11,087 nucleotides of DNA from assembly GCA_022600255.1 (NCBI GenBank), contig JAHZKU010000027.1, positions 1 to 11,087 on the forward strand, written 5' to 3'. The DNA comes from Actinomycetes bacterium (lineage in GTDB: Bacteria; Actinomycetota; Actinomycetes; S36-B12; GCA-2699445). Below, in pieces: positions 1 to 7,559 of this stretch; position 1 is the stretch's first letter, and every line of letters starts with the position of its first letter. The notes below the pieces were generated by a model. It worked only from the letters and a program-made list of their open reading frames with translations. It ran no database searches and had not been told where the DNA came from. The translations under genes and the position numbers were made by a program.

Positions 1-873
1 CATCATGCGTTTGCCTTGCGGCTGCAACTCGCCTAGTTGCAGTGGGTGAGTCCCAGTCCCCACGATCCATTTGTGTTTAGAAACCGCCTGTAGCTGACCT
101 GGTGATAGCAAAACAGACTCTTCATGCATTCGCAGCGGCCCCAGTTTCACCCGTTGCCCAGCTAGGTGCGACCACGCCCCCGGGTCCGGGGTACAGGCAC
201 GCACTTGGCGATCAACGGCTAGGGCGGGGTCGGTCCAGCAGACCTGAGCATCAGCCACGGTGATCTTTGGTGCCAGCGAGACCCCATCATCGCTTTGGGC
301 CACGGCCTGCACCCGGCCGCTCTGGATCCCATCCAACGTCGCAACCATCAGCTCAGCACCGCTCCGCGCCAGCCGGGACAATAGCTCACCGCTAGTGTCG
401 GTGTTCAGGATCGCCTCGGTGAGGGTGCCGAAGACCGGACCGGTATCCAAGCCAGCCTCGATCCGGAACGTGCTGGCCCCGGTGATGTCGTCGCCGTGCC
501 AGATCGCGTGCTGAACCGGGGCGGCCCCGCGCCAAGCCGGCAGCAGGGAGAAGTGGAGGTTGATCCAGCCGTGCGTCGGGATCGACAGGAGTTCGGGCGG
601 CAATAACGCGCCATAGGCGACCACGGGGCAGGCATCGGGGGCTAGCGAGCCCAACTCCTGCCAGAACTCCGGGTCCTTGGCCGACTGCGGTTGCAGCAGC
701 GGGATGTTGGCATCCCTGGCCAGTTGTGCCACTGGCGACATCGTCAACCGCCGACCGCGCCCCGCGGCGGCATCTGGCCTAGTCACGACCCCGACGACGT
801 CGTGGCGCGAACCTAGAAGACTCTGCAGCGTTGCCACCGCAGGTTCGGGAGTCCCGGCAAATACTAGGCGCAC
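1..873 (-). CDS. fmt: Methionyl-tRNA formyltransferase, 3' end outside window
   Basis: Transfers a formyl group from 10-formyltetrahydrofolate to Met-tRNA(fMet), making the cytosolic initiator tRNA. My own translation gives 291 residues with no stop before the window edge. It begins V/M-R-L-V-F-A-G-T-P-E, the usual family N-terminus. The catalytic region is clear: N105 and H107 in the segment INLHFSLLPAWRGAAP, and D143 in GLDTGP, matching the Asn-His-Asp triad known in E. coli Fmt. The last residues, QPQGKRMM, match the family's C-terminal part, so probably only some 15-25 residues are missing. The GTG start at 871-873 directly abuts the def stop (TAAGTG) and has no good Shine-Dalgarno sequence, so translation is probably coupled to def. 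The def-fmt pair is chemically logical, since Fmt adds the formyl group that Def later removes. Identity is secure. Confidence 0.96.
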   Translation of the reverse strand, partial: MRLVFAGTPEPAVATLQSLLGSRHDVVGVVTRPDAAAGRGRRLTMSPVAQLARDANIPLLQPQSAKDPEFWQELGSLAPDACPVVAYGALLPPELLSIPTHGWINLHFSLLPAWRGAAPVQHAIWHGDDITGASTFRIEAGLDTGPVFGTLTEAILNTDTSGELLSRLARSGAELMVATLDGIQSGRVQAVAQSDDGVSLAPKITVADAQVCWTDPALAVDRQVRACTPDPGAWSHLAGQRVKLGPLRMHEESVLLSPGQLQAVSKHKWIVGTGTHPLQLGELQPQGKRMM

Positions 874-1419
874 TTAGTAGCGCCGATCCGTGATCTTGTG
901 CGGACTCTGCTTGATGGTGATGTTCTCCTTGCCGAACCAGTCCGATTCCCGGATGGCTTTCATGACCTCTTTACGCTGTTCTGGGTCGAGTCGGTCAATG
1001 AACAAGATGCCATCTAGGTGGTCTGTCTCGTGCTGGACCGCGCGCGAAAGCAGTTCGGTGCCCTCGATCGTTACCGGATCACCGTGCATATTGAACCCCT
1101 TGGCAACCACGCCGTAGGCGCGGGGAGTATCGGCGAAAATTCCCGGTAGGGATAAGCAACCTTCTTCGCCGTCCTGCATCTCCTCAGTCAGGTCTAGGCT
1201 CGGATTCACCAAATGGCCCAGTTCCCCATCGACGTACCAGGTGAATACCCGCAATCCGACACCCAGTTGTGGTGCGGCGAGTCCTGCGCCGGGAGCTTCC
1301 AACATGGTGTCTTCCAGATCGGACACCAACCGCCGCAACTCCTTGTCAAAGGTCTCCACGGGGGCGGCCGGCATCCGCAGGGCGGGGTCGCCGAACAGTC
1401 GGATCTGTCGTAGTGACAC
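874..1419 (-). CDS. def: Peptide deformylase
   Basis: Metalloenzyme that removes the formyl group from the N-terminal methionine of new proteins. All three family motifs are present: GAGLAAPQ at residues 44-51, EEGCLS with metal ligand C88, and HETDH at 130-134, which supplies two His ligands and the catalytic Glu131. The protein is 181 residues, within the usual range. I chose the GTG at 1417-1419 because an AAGGAG Shine-Dalgarno lies six bases upstream and the protein then begins SLRQIRLFGDP, as relatives do. The frame stays open upstream to a TTG at 1506, but that would add 29 residues with no family similarity and no ribosome site. It is followed without a gap by fmt and preceded by a 288-bp gap after priA, so def-fmt probably has its own promoter. 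Confidence 0.96.
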   Translation of the reverse strand: MSLRQIRLFGDPALRMPAAPVETFDKELRRLVSDLEDTMLEAPGAGLAAPQLGVGLRVFTWYVDGELGHLVNPSLDLTEEMQDGEEGCLSLPGIFADTPRAYGVVAKGFNMHGDPVTIEGTELLSRAVQHETDHLDGILFIDRLDPEQRKEVMKAIRESDWFGKENITIKQSPHKITDRRY

Positions 1420-1425
1420 GTTGCT

Positions 1426-1431
1426 CTCCTT
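1426..1431 (-). promoter_or_regulatory. Shine-Dalgarno of def (AAGGAG)
   Basis: AAGGAG on the minus strand sits six bases before the GTG at 1419. It decides the def start in favour of the 181-residue protein over the upstream TTG. It is one of the strongest ribosome sites in the window. Confidence 0.8.
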
Positions 1432-1551
1432 CTTGGCTAAGGACTGACTTCCCTCGTTACTGACGCGGGTTGCCGTTCCAGATGGCCCAGCGCCCAAATC
1501 GGCCAAGATGATGGCCCGCTGCTGGCAAGCGTGACGGCGCCACCCACGTTC

Positions 1552-1579
1552 ACTCTAGGATGACACAAAGCACAGCCAA
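1552..1579 (-). promoter_or_regulatory. Possible promoter of def-fmt
   Basis: On the minus strand TTGGCT (1574-1579) is followed after 16 bases by TAGAGT (1552-1557). These give weak -35 and -10 matches, about three and four of six positions. The position, about 130 bases before def, fits a gap too long for simple read-through from priA. The -35 element lies inside the 3' arm of an inverted repeat (1574-1590), so that repeat could act as an operator. This is inference from consensus resemblance only. Confidence 0.25.
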
Positions 1580-1590
1580 ACCGGTTGGCT
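1574..1590. repeat. Imperfect palindrome between priA and def
   Basis: AGCCAA and TTGGCT form 6-bp arms around five bases. The 17-bp unit is symmetrical apart from one mismatch beside the centre. It lies about 118 bases past the priA stop. On the minus strand it is followed by GTGCTTTGTGT, which is only mildly T-rich. It could be a weak terminator for priA or a protein-binding site at the def promoter; the sequence does not decide between them. Confidence 0.4.
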
Positions 1591-1707
1591 AAGATCATGC
1601 CTCACCGAGCAGCGATTGATTGTGCGGTCATGGCCCGTCTGGATGCCCCGGTGGCTGGTGCGACGGCAGCGTTGAGACGCTCATGACGGTCGGCGCTGTC
1701 ATCGCCG

Positions 1708-3744
1708 CTACCCCAAATCCGTGGGATCCACCTGCACCCGTACCGGTTCGCCCAACTTCGCTGTGGCTCGACGCACCACCGCAGCGCGCACGGCTGCCAC
1801 CAGGGCCGCCCCATCCCGCGCGGTCAGCAGCATGTCTACCGTGGCCGTCTCGGGGTTTGGGCGTGGGCCTAAGGCCTCAAGCTCCAGGTCAGTGGGGAGA
1901 TCGTCCACCAGCGCAGACACGCTCAGCTCTGGGCCAGTCAACTTCACCAACCGTACGGCGGGGGGAAGCCTCAGCTCACGACGTTCGAGCAACTCCCGCT
2001 CTGCCGCGCCCGCCGGGTCCCATCGGATGAGCGCTTGGAGTGCGGGTTCATCCGGGGGTAGCCCCACGCGCAACGGGGCCCCGGGCCGCAGATGCCGAGC
2101 GGCATTACACCACCGCCGGAACGCCTCTTGTTGAGCCTGGGCGCCCGCTCGCCAAAGGTCAGATTGCGCGTCAGGTAGGAACCCAGCGGTGTAACCGAGC
2201 TCCGTTGTCGGCTCCATTCCAGCTGTGGCCACCACGATCGTCGGACTGTCTTGGACCAGGGCAATCGGATGCTCGGCCGTGGACGACTGGATCGGGAATC
2301 CGGGCAACAGTCTGCCCAACTCGTGCGCTGTGCGACCGGCCCCAATCCCGACGGAGCGCAACTGCGTCCCAGCGCACTCGGCACATCGCCAACCCTGCGT
2401 ATCGGCCCCGCAGTTGCGACAACACAGCAGTTGATCGTCCCCCGGCTTGTTGGTGAGCGCCAGGTTCAGCTGGCAGTGCCGGCAGGTAGCCACGGTGCGA
2501 CAGCGCTGACAGGCCGAAACGGGAATGTAGCCCGAGCGAGCCACCTGAACCAGCACCGGCCCGGTCTGGAGCCCAACGCGCAAGTCGGCCACAGCGCTGG
2601 GCGACAGCCGGGTTGCGGTGTCAAACGGAGATCGGTCGGAGTCCTCAGTGGCCGAGACGACGGGTCTGAGCCGGCGAATCATGTCTCGGCTGGGCGCTAG
2701 GTCCTGAAACCAGCCGGTCTCTACCCAGCGCCGGGTTTGCGGAGACTGGGCATAACCCAGAGTGAGAAGGGGAACTTGCTGCAGGTGACTTCGGAGCGCC
2801 AACACGTCTCTGGCGTGAGGATAAGGCGCCCGCAACTCGGCATAGTTGGGATCACCGTCATCCCACATCAGCAGTAGACCCAGATTCGGATGTGGGGCGA
2901 AGGCCGCCCCTCTGGTCCCGAGGACCAGTCGGGGACGTCCCGAGAGCACGTCGAGGTAGTTGGCGTATCGTTGCGCCGGCCCCAGATCTGCCCGCAGAAT
3001 CGCGATCGACTCCGAGGGGATGGCCGCGGCCACCAAATGCTCCCGGAGCGTCGCCACGTCTCGAAAGTCCGGCAGAAGGACGATCGCGGCTTGATCTTCA
3101 GGTCTACCAGCCAGGATGGCTGCGGTGATGGCAGCTTGCCACGGCTGGCTCGGTGGAACGTTCCAGTTCGCTCTGGGAATGGGGGGTGCGGCGGCCAACC
3201 GAGCCGCGTCGTGATGCACTAATGGGCTGGACTGCACCGCCTTCAGGAAATCACTAACCTCGCGGGGCCACGTGTCCCCACTGCTCTCCAGATCAGGCGC
3301 TGCGGGCCAACGAATCGCGTCCCAGTCGGCATCGGGTCGAGCCAGAAATCTTGCTTCCGTGGCGGCGTGCCGAGCAGGAACGGCCAGCCGAACGACGTCC
3401 CACAATGAACCCGCGTAGTGAGTGGCGACTGCGCGGGCGAGGTCGAGTATCGCCTGCGGCAGCACCTGGACTGGCGAGACCACCGCCACCAGCGGTAGCA
3501 GCCGACCCTGATAGGAGGAACGATCATTTACCGACGCAATGAAACCAGTGTGTGCCACACCCGCCATCCGGATCCGAACACGGACCCCTGGCTGCGCCTG
3601 CGCCTCCAACACTGGCGGAATCGCGTAGTCGAAGAGCCGATCTAGGTGTGGCAGCGGCGAATCGACCAAGACTTGGGCGTATCGCTGCGACCGGCCGGTC
3701 GGCTTGGGAACAGCCGGCTTGAGCCCACCGCGTGGGCCAAGCAA
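1708..3744 (-). CDS. priA: Primosomal protein N' (PriA), helicase motifs degenerate
   Basis: PriA recognises stalled forks and starts primosome reassembly. Counting from the TTG at 3744 the protein has 678 residues. The N-terminal DNA-binding region is recognisable (VLVDSPLPHLDRLFDY). Eight zinc-binding cysteines form four CxxC pairs at about 412/415, 421/424, 442/445 and 454/457. The ATPase motifs are gone: no GxGKT Walker A is found in the expected region, and the DEEH box is replaced by WDDGDP near 293-299. Mycobacterial PriA shows similar loss, so this is a lineage trait rather than decay. The start is uncertain: the frame is open into metK as far as a TTG at 3816, a CTG at 3768 overlaps the metK stop as CTGA, and no candidate has a good ribosome site. 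I prefer 3744, 20 bases after metK, with coupled translation. Family assignment is firm. Confidence 0.92.
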   Translation of the reverse strand: MLGPRGGLKPAVPKPTGRSQRYAQVLVDSPLPHLDRLFDYAIPPVLEAQAQPGVRVRIRMAGVAHTGFIASVNDRSSYQGRLLPLVAVVSPVQVLPQAILDLARAVATHYAGSLWDVVRLAVPARHAATEARFLARPDADWDAIRWPAAPDLESSGDTWPREVSDFLKAVQSSPLVHHDAARLAAAPPIPRANWNVPPSQPWQAAITAAILAGRPEDQAAIVLLPDFRDVATLREHLVAAAIPSESIAILRADLGPAQRYANYLDVLSGRPRLVLGTRGAAFAPHPNLGLLLMWDDGDPNYAELRAPYPHARDVLALRSHLQQVPLLTLGYAQSPQTRRWVETGWFQDLAPSRDMIRRLRPVVSATEDSDRSPFDTATRLSPSAVADLRVGLQTGPVLVQVARSGYIPVSACQRCRTVATCRHCQLNLALTNKPGDDQLLCCRNCGADTQGWRCAECAGTQLRSVGIGAGRTAHELGRLLPGFPIQSSTAEHPIALVQDSPTIVVATAGMEPTTELGYTAGFLPDAQSDLWRAGAQAQQEAFRRWCNAARHLRPGAPLRVGLPPDEPALQALIRWDPAGAAERELLERRELRLPPAVRLVKLTGPELSVSALVDDLPTDLELEALGPRPNPETATVDMLLTARDGAALVAAVRAAVVRRATAKLGEPVRVQVDPTDLG

Positions 3745-3764
3745 CGGCAGTTGATCGTCGCCGA

Positions 3765-4958
3765 TCAGCCTGCCACCGCTGCAGCCAACGCGTCCGCCCG
3801 GTCGGTGCGCTCCCAAGTGAAGTTGGGGAGTTCCCGGCCAAAGTGACCGTATGCGGCAGTTTCCCGGAAGATGGGCCGTTTCAAGTCCAGGGCGTCGATG
3901 ATCGCTGCGGGACGCAGGTCAAAAACGGACTGCACGGCCGCAACGATCTGATCGTTCGGCACCTTACCGGTGCCAAAGGTCTCCAGGAACAAACCCACCG
4001 GCTGCGCCTTTCCGATTGCATAAGCGACTTGCACTTCACACTTGTCAGCCAAGCCAGCCGCGACAATGTTCTTGGCAACCCAACGCATGGCATAGGTAGC
4101 GGAACGATCCACCTTGGAAGGATCCTTACCCGAGAAGGCACCTCCGCCGTGACGGGCCATCCCACCATAGGTATCCACGATCACTTTCCGTCCGGTGAGC
4201 CCAGCGTCACCCATCGGGCCGCCGATCTCGAACTTGCCGGTGGGATTCACCAGCACGCGGGCACCCGTGGCGTCGATGTCGTAGTCATCCAAGACAACAT
4301 CGATGACGTGCTTGCGCAGGTCGGGGGTCAACAGCCCGTCCAGACTGATGTCCTTGGCGTGCTGGGTGGACACAACCACAGTGTCGACCCGCACTGGGCG
4401 ATCGCCGTCGTACTCCACGGTCACTTGAGTCTTGCCGTCTGGACGCAGGTAAGGCAGCACACCATCGTGACGAACACGAGACAACGTCTCAGACATCGAG
4501 TGTGCCAGTGAGATGGGTAGTGGCATGAGGGCGTCGGTGTCCCGGCACGCATAGCCGAACATGAGACCTTGGTCGCCGGCACCCTGTAGGTCCAGCGGAT
4601 CAGCACTCTGGTCTACCCGCTCTTCGTAGGCATCATCGACCCCCTGAGCAATGTCTGGTGACTGCTTGCCGATGGATACCGAAACGCCGCATGACTCCCC
4701 ATCAAAACCCTTCACAGAGGAGTCGTATCCGATGTCTAGGACAACCTCGCGCACGATGTCGATCACATCGGCGTAGCCCGCTGTTGTCACTTCACCGGCT
4801 ACGTGGACCTGGCCGGTGGTGAGCATCGTCTCCACCGCGACCCGGCTGGCGGGATCCTGTCGCAGCAGATCGTCCAAGATGGCATCACTAATCTGATCTG
4901 CCATCTTGTCGGGGTGGCCTTCGGTGACCGACTCTGATGTGAATAGCCGCTTTGACAT
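3765..4958 (-). CDS. metK: S-adenosylmethionine synthetase
   Basis: Makes S-adenosylmethionine from methionine and ATP, releasing phosphate and pyrophosphate, in the cytosol as a tetramer. At 397 residues it is full length. Visible hallmarks are TSESVTEGHPDK at the N-terminus with the catalytic His of GHPDK, the hexapeptide signature GAGDQG, DAGLTGRKVIVDTYGG, and the P-loop-like GGGAFSGKDPSKVDRSA. The ATG at 4956-4958 has a GGAGG ribosome site nine bases upstream. A 134-bp leader separates it from coaBC and holds hairpins that could control initiation (see the separate entry). priA follows closely and may be translationally coupled. The position between coaBC and priA is the common actinobacterial one. 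Confidence 0.98.
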   Translation of the reverse strand: MSKRLFTSESVTEGHPDKMADQISDAILDDLLRQDPASRVAVETMLTTGQVHVAGEVTTAGYADVIDIVREVVLDIGYDSSVKGFDGESCGVSVSIGKQSPDIAQGVDDAYEERVDQSADPLDLQGAGDQGLMFGYACRDTDALMPLPISLAHSMSETLSRVRHDGVLPYLRPDGKTQVTVEYDGDRPVRVDTVVVSTQHAKDISLDGLLTPDLRKHVIDVVLDDYDIDATGARVLVNPTGKFEIGGPMGDAGLTGRKVIVDTYGGMARHGGGAFSGKDPSKVDRSATYAMRWVAKNIVAAGLADKCEVQVAYAIGKAQPVGLFLETFGTGKVPNDQIVAAVQSVFDLRPAAIIDALDLKRPIFRETAAYGHFGRELPNFTWERTDRADALAAAVAG

Positions 4959-4967
4959 CTACCAATA

Positions 4968-4972
4968 CCTCC
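4968..4972 (-). promoter_or_regulatory. Shine-Dalgarno of metK (GGAGG)
   Basis: GGAGG on the minus strand ends nine bases before the metK ATG and fixes that start. With the preceding T it can pair with the upstream CTCCA segment at 4985-4989, which would hide it from the ribosome. Confidence 0.75.
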
Positions 4973-5009
4973 AGGTTGGGTGGTTGGAGATCAATCGCAC
5001 TGAATCTCC
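4969..5009 (-). promoter_or_regulatory. metK leader with two mutually exclusive hairpins
   Basis: In the metK transcript, GGAGAT (5009-5004) can pair with ATCTCC (4991-4986) across 12 bases. Part of the same downstream arm, CTCCA (4989-4985), can instead pair with TGGAG (4973-4969) across 11 bases, covering four of the five bases of the GGAGG ribosome site. The arrangement is anti-anti-SD, anti-SD, SD. It resembles a translational switch, but the stems are short (6 and 5 bp). I do not recognise any SAM riboswitch class here. Function is inferred. Confidence 0.35.
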
Positions 5010-5060
5010 GCAGACTCCCATAAATCCGTTTGCAGAGCAGTTTAGGCCCTGCCGCCAAAG

Positions 5061-5077
5061 CCTACGACACCGGTAGG
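5061..5077 (-). terminator. Weak hairpin after coaBC
   Basis: CCTAC and GTAGG arms enclose seven bases, starting about 15 bases past the coaBC stop. There is no U-run after the stem, so at best this is a weak or partial terminator, or a 3' end stabiliser. It lies in the gap before metK. Confidence 0.25.
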
Positions 5078-5092
5078 GCGCTGTGGTTCTGA

Positions 5093-6334
5093 TCAGGGAT
5101 TCTGGCGCGGCGCGCAGACAACATCCCAAATCTGGTTCGCGACGATGGTCTTGTCCGCGCGCGGCGTTTGGGTTGCTGAACCCGCAGCGGCTAAGACGGT
5201 GACCTGATTGTTGTCCGAGCCGAAGGCTAAGTCGTCGGATACATCGTTGACCACCAAGAAGTCACATTGCTTGCGCGCAAGTTTTTGCTGGCCCAACTCC
5301 AAGACCGAGGCCTGGGCATCCCCTGTCTCGGCCGCAAACCCCACGATTGTCTGATCAGCGGCGCGGCGCCCAACGAGGTCGGCCAAGATGTCCGGGTTTT
5401 GCACCAAGTCCAGCGTAAGGCCAGCATCCGCCGTCTGTTTCTTGATCTTCGTGTCGGCCGCGGATTCTGGCCGGAAGTCCGCAACGGCCGCCGCCATCAC
5501 CACAATGTCGGCATCAGCACAGGTGCTGATCATTGCATCCTGCAACTGGGCCGCGGTTTGTACCGAAATTGTTTGCACCCCTGGCAGTTCGGGCAGCGTG
5601 ATGTTGGCACTCACTAGGGTGACGTCCGCACCACGTACCAAAGCCGTCGCGGCCAACGCGTGACCCATCTTCCCGCTCGAGTGGTTCCCTAAGTATCGGA
5701 CCGGATCCAGCGGTTCTTGGGTCCCGCCGGCAGAAATCACCACGCGCTGTCCCTGCATATCCGGTTCGCTGATTCCAGCCAACTGTGCCGCGGCGACCGC
5801 GTAAATGGCCGCAATGTCGGGCAGGCGCCCCGGGCCAGTATCCGAGCCCGTCAACCGACCAGAATCGGGCGGCAGCACGAGGTGCCCGCGCGACTGCAGC
5901 GTGGCCACATTGTGCTGGGTGGCCGGGTGCTCCCACATCTCAGTGTGCATCGCAGGTGCGAAGATAATCGGGCAACGAGCCGTGAGCAGGGTGTTGGTCA
6001 GCAGATCGTCCGCTAGGCCGGTCGCGGCCTTGGCCAGCAAATTGGCTGTTGCCGGTGCCACCACCAGCAGGTCGGCTTCTTGGCCCAAGCGCACGTGGGG
6101 AACATCCGCGACACTCTCCCAGACCGAACTCGAAACAGGATTACCGCTTAACGCCGCCCAAGTTGGTGCTCCGACAAACTCCAGAGCCGATTCGGTGGGG
6201 ATCACCTGAACCGAGTATCCGGACTCCTTGAAGAGGCGAACGAGACCACAGACCTTATAGGCGCTGATGCCCCCGGCCACACCCACCACAATCTGTTGAT
6301 CGGCGGGAACGTCCGGGGCGGACAAGGGAGTCAC
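5093..6334 (-). CDS. coaBC: Bifunctional phosphopantothenoylcysteine decarboxylase / phosphopantothenate-cysteine ligase
   Basis: Carries out two steps of coenzyme A synthesis: ligation of cysteine to 4'-phosphopantothenate (CoaB), then FMN-dependent decarboxylation (CoaC). The CoaC half is N-terminal, about residues 13-190, with GVAGGISAYK for flavin binding, catalytic His80 in VPHVRLGQ, and PAMH at 127-130. The CoaB half runs from about 195, with SAGGTQEP, NHSSGKMG, AAAVADFRP, KIKK and GFAAETGD. Its 413 residues are normal for the fused form. PAMH replaces the PAMN of E. coli; mycobacterial CoaBC, as I recall it, has the same change, so it is not a defect. The GTG at 6332-6334 lies 32 bases after rpoZ and lacks a clear ribosome site, which suggests coupling to rpoZ. 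Identity is secure; the start is less so. Confidence 0.96.
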   Translation of the reverse strand: MTPLSAPDVPADQQIVVGVAGGISAYKVCGLVRLFKESGYSVQVIPTESALEFVGAPTWAALSGNPVSSSVWESVADVPHVRLGQEADLLVVAPATANLLAKAATGLADDLLTNTLLTARCPIIFAPAMHTEMWEHPATQHNVATLQSRGHLVLPPDSGRLTGSDTGPGRLPDIAAIYAVAAAQLAGISEPDMQGQRVVISAGGTQEPLDPVRYLGNHSSGKMGHALAATALVRGADVTLVSANITLPELPGVQTISVQTAAQLQDAMISTCADADIVVMAAAVADFRPESAADTKIKKQTADAGLTLDLVQNPDILADLVGRRAADQTIVGFAAETGDAQASVLELGQQKLARKQCDFLVVNDVSDDLAFGSDNNQVTVLAAAGSATQTPRADKTIVANQIWDVVCAPRQNP

Positions 6335-6366
6335 AGGACCATTTCAGCGCAACGATGGGGCTGTTG

Positions 6367-6750
6367 TCACTCGGAGTCTTCGACCGGCAGTTCCGTGATC
6401 GTGGTTTCGATAGTTTCGTCGAGCCCGCTGATCTCATCGACGACATCCTCAACGGCGACCTCTGCAGCCGCGGCCTGAGCGCGAGCAGCTGCCTCGGCCG
6501 GGTCTTCAGTAGAGGCAACCAACAGTCCAGCGTGAATCTCCCGCAATGCGATGCTCATGGCCTTCTCCTGCGGGTGCGCCTCCACCAGAGGGCCGACGTA
6601 CTCCAGTGCGTACTCGCCGACCTGTGAGTAGTACCCAGTGATCTGGCGGGCCCGTCGGGCGGCGTAAATCACCAGCGAATACTTGGACTCAGTAGAGGTG
6701 AGCAACTCATCGATAGAGGGATGGGTGACACCTTCGGGGCGCATGCTCAT
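6367..6750 (-). CDS. rpoZ: DNA-directed RNA polymerase subunit omega
   Basis: Small subunit that helps fold and hold the beta' subunit in RNA polymerase. The core matches actinobacterial omega: THPSIDELL, SKYSLVIYAARRARQI, YVGPLV, then a KAMSIALREIHAGLL helix region, spanning about residues 9-78. Residues 81-127 form an Ala-rich, strongly acidic tail with about 15 Asp or Glu and a single Arg. It makes the protein 127 residues long, longer than the 91 of E. coli. The ATG at 6748-6750 has AGGA six bases upstream; a second in-frame ATG two codons on (6742-6744) is less well placed. It follows gmk after 227 bases and probably shares a transcript with coaBC. Confidence 0.96.
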   Translation of the reverse strand: MSMRPEGVTHPSIDELLTSTESKYSLVIYAARRARQITGYYSQVGEYALEYVGPLVEAHPQEKAMSIALREIHAGLLVASTEDPAEAAARAQAAAAEVAVEDVVDEISGLDETIETTITELPVEDSE

Positions 6751-6756
6751 GTTTTG

Positions 6757-6760
6757 TCCT
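6757..6760 (-). promoter_or_regulatory. Shine-Dalgarno of rpoZ (AGGA)
   Basis: AGGA followed by six bases and then the ATG at 6750. The spacing favours this ATG over the one at 6744. Confidence 0.6.
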
Positions 6761-6926
6761 GTTCTGCTGGCGGAATCTGTGGTTCAGATTCGCTGGCATC
6801 GTATTGCGGCGGTGTTTCTTGTTGGGATTCGTTTGCGGAGCATCGTCCGCGGTTTGATCCATCGTCCTAGGCTGGAGTGGTGGCTTCACACGTTGGTCTC
6901 TGATGCTTCCTGTGGGCCTCTGCCGA

Positions 6927-6951
6927 GTGAGTCCCTCGATCAGAAACTCAC
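6927..6951. repeat. Inverted repeat between gmk and rpoZ
   Basis: GTGAGT and ACTCAC form perfect 6-bp arms around 13 bases, about 26 bases past the gmk stop. No U-run follows, so it is not a classical terminator. The rest of this 227-bp gap (6751-6977) shows no recognisable promoter, tRNA or conserved small gene. A frame through it (6707-6955) runs into rpoZ out of frame and looks like chance. Confidence 0.3.
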
Positions 6952-6977
6952 ACAAACCTCCGGTCCAAACTCATAGT

Positions 6978-7559
6978 CTACTGCCCGTCCAGCAAGTCTA
7001 CCAATTCGCTGGCCGTGGCCCCGATGTCTTCGTTGACCAACACATAGTCGAACTCCGACTCGGCCGCCAGTTCATGCCTGGCTGTGGCAAGTCGGCGCTC
7101 AACCACCTCGCTTGGCTCCGTGCCACGGCCGATCAACCTTTCGCGCAGGTCGGCCATGCTCGGTGGCCGGATCAGCACCAGCACGGCCGTGGGGAAAGCT
7201 GCGCGCACTTGGCGGGCCCCCGCAAGTTCAATCTCCAAGATCACATTCCGCCCGCTCGCCAAGTTCTGGTCCACTGGTTCCCGGGCGGTGCCGTACAAGT
7301 TATCGGCATACTCAGCCCACTCGAGAAACCCACCGCTGGCAACCTCGCGCTCGAAGTCAGCCTTGGTCACGAAAAAATACTCCCGACCCTCCTGCTCGGC
7401 GGGCCGCGGCTGACGAGTGGTCGTCGAGATAGAGGTCCACGTTTCCGGGCGCTGGGCGATCGCCGCCGCAATCACCGAGCCCTTACCCACACCGGAGGGA
7501 CCGGAGACGACGATGAGACGCCCCAGCCGCCGGGCTTGCTCGTCACCGGTCGGCTTCAC
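6978..7559 (-). CDS. gmk: Guanylate kinase
   Basis: Phosphorylates GMP to GDP with ATP in the cytosol, feeding GTP and dGTP synthesis. The P-loop GPSGVGKGS sits at residues 20-28. It is followed by the GMP-binding stretch STTTRQPRPAEQEGREYFFV with the conserved Arg and Tyr, then FLEWAEYADNLYGT and a lid region rich in Arg (IGRGTEPSEVVERRL). Its 193 residues match bacterial enzymes. The start is GTG at 7557-7559, overlapping the mihF stop as GTGA, a typical sign of coupled translation. The mihF-gmk pair is conserved across Actinobacteria. The stop TAG at 6978-6980 is followed by a 227-bp gap before rpoZ. Confidence 0.97.
   Translation of the reverse strand: MKPTGDEQARRLGRLIVVSGPSGVGKGSVIAAAIAQRPETWTSISTTTRQPRPAEQEGREYFFVTKADFEREVASGGFLEWAEYADNLYGTAREPVDQNLASGRNVILEIELAGARQVRAAFPTAVLVLIRPPSMADLRERLIGRGTEPSEVVERRLATARHELAAESEFDYVLVNEDIGATASELVDLLDGQ

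Noticed and set aside
3732..4511. A 259-codon plus-strand frame opposite metK
   Set aside because: Antisense to the highly conserved metK; His- and Gly-rich with no recognisable family.
4959..5092. Known SAM riboswitch upstream of metK
   Set aside because: None of the conserved SAM-I or SAM-IV core sequences that I know are present; only the simple alternative hairpins remain.
5093..6334. PAMH instead of PAMN in CoaBC as an inactivating change
   Set aside because: Mycobacterial CoaBC, functional and essential, carries PAMH as I recall it, and all other motifs are intact.
6707..6955. Minus-strand frame filling most of the gmk-rpoZ gap (82 codons)
   Set aside because: It overlaps the rpoZ 5' end out of frame, has a low-complexity Gln/Asn/Arg composition and no good ribosome site. 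A real leader gene cannot be excluded, but nothing supports it.
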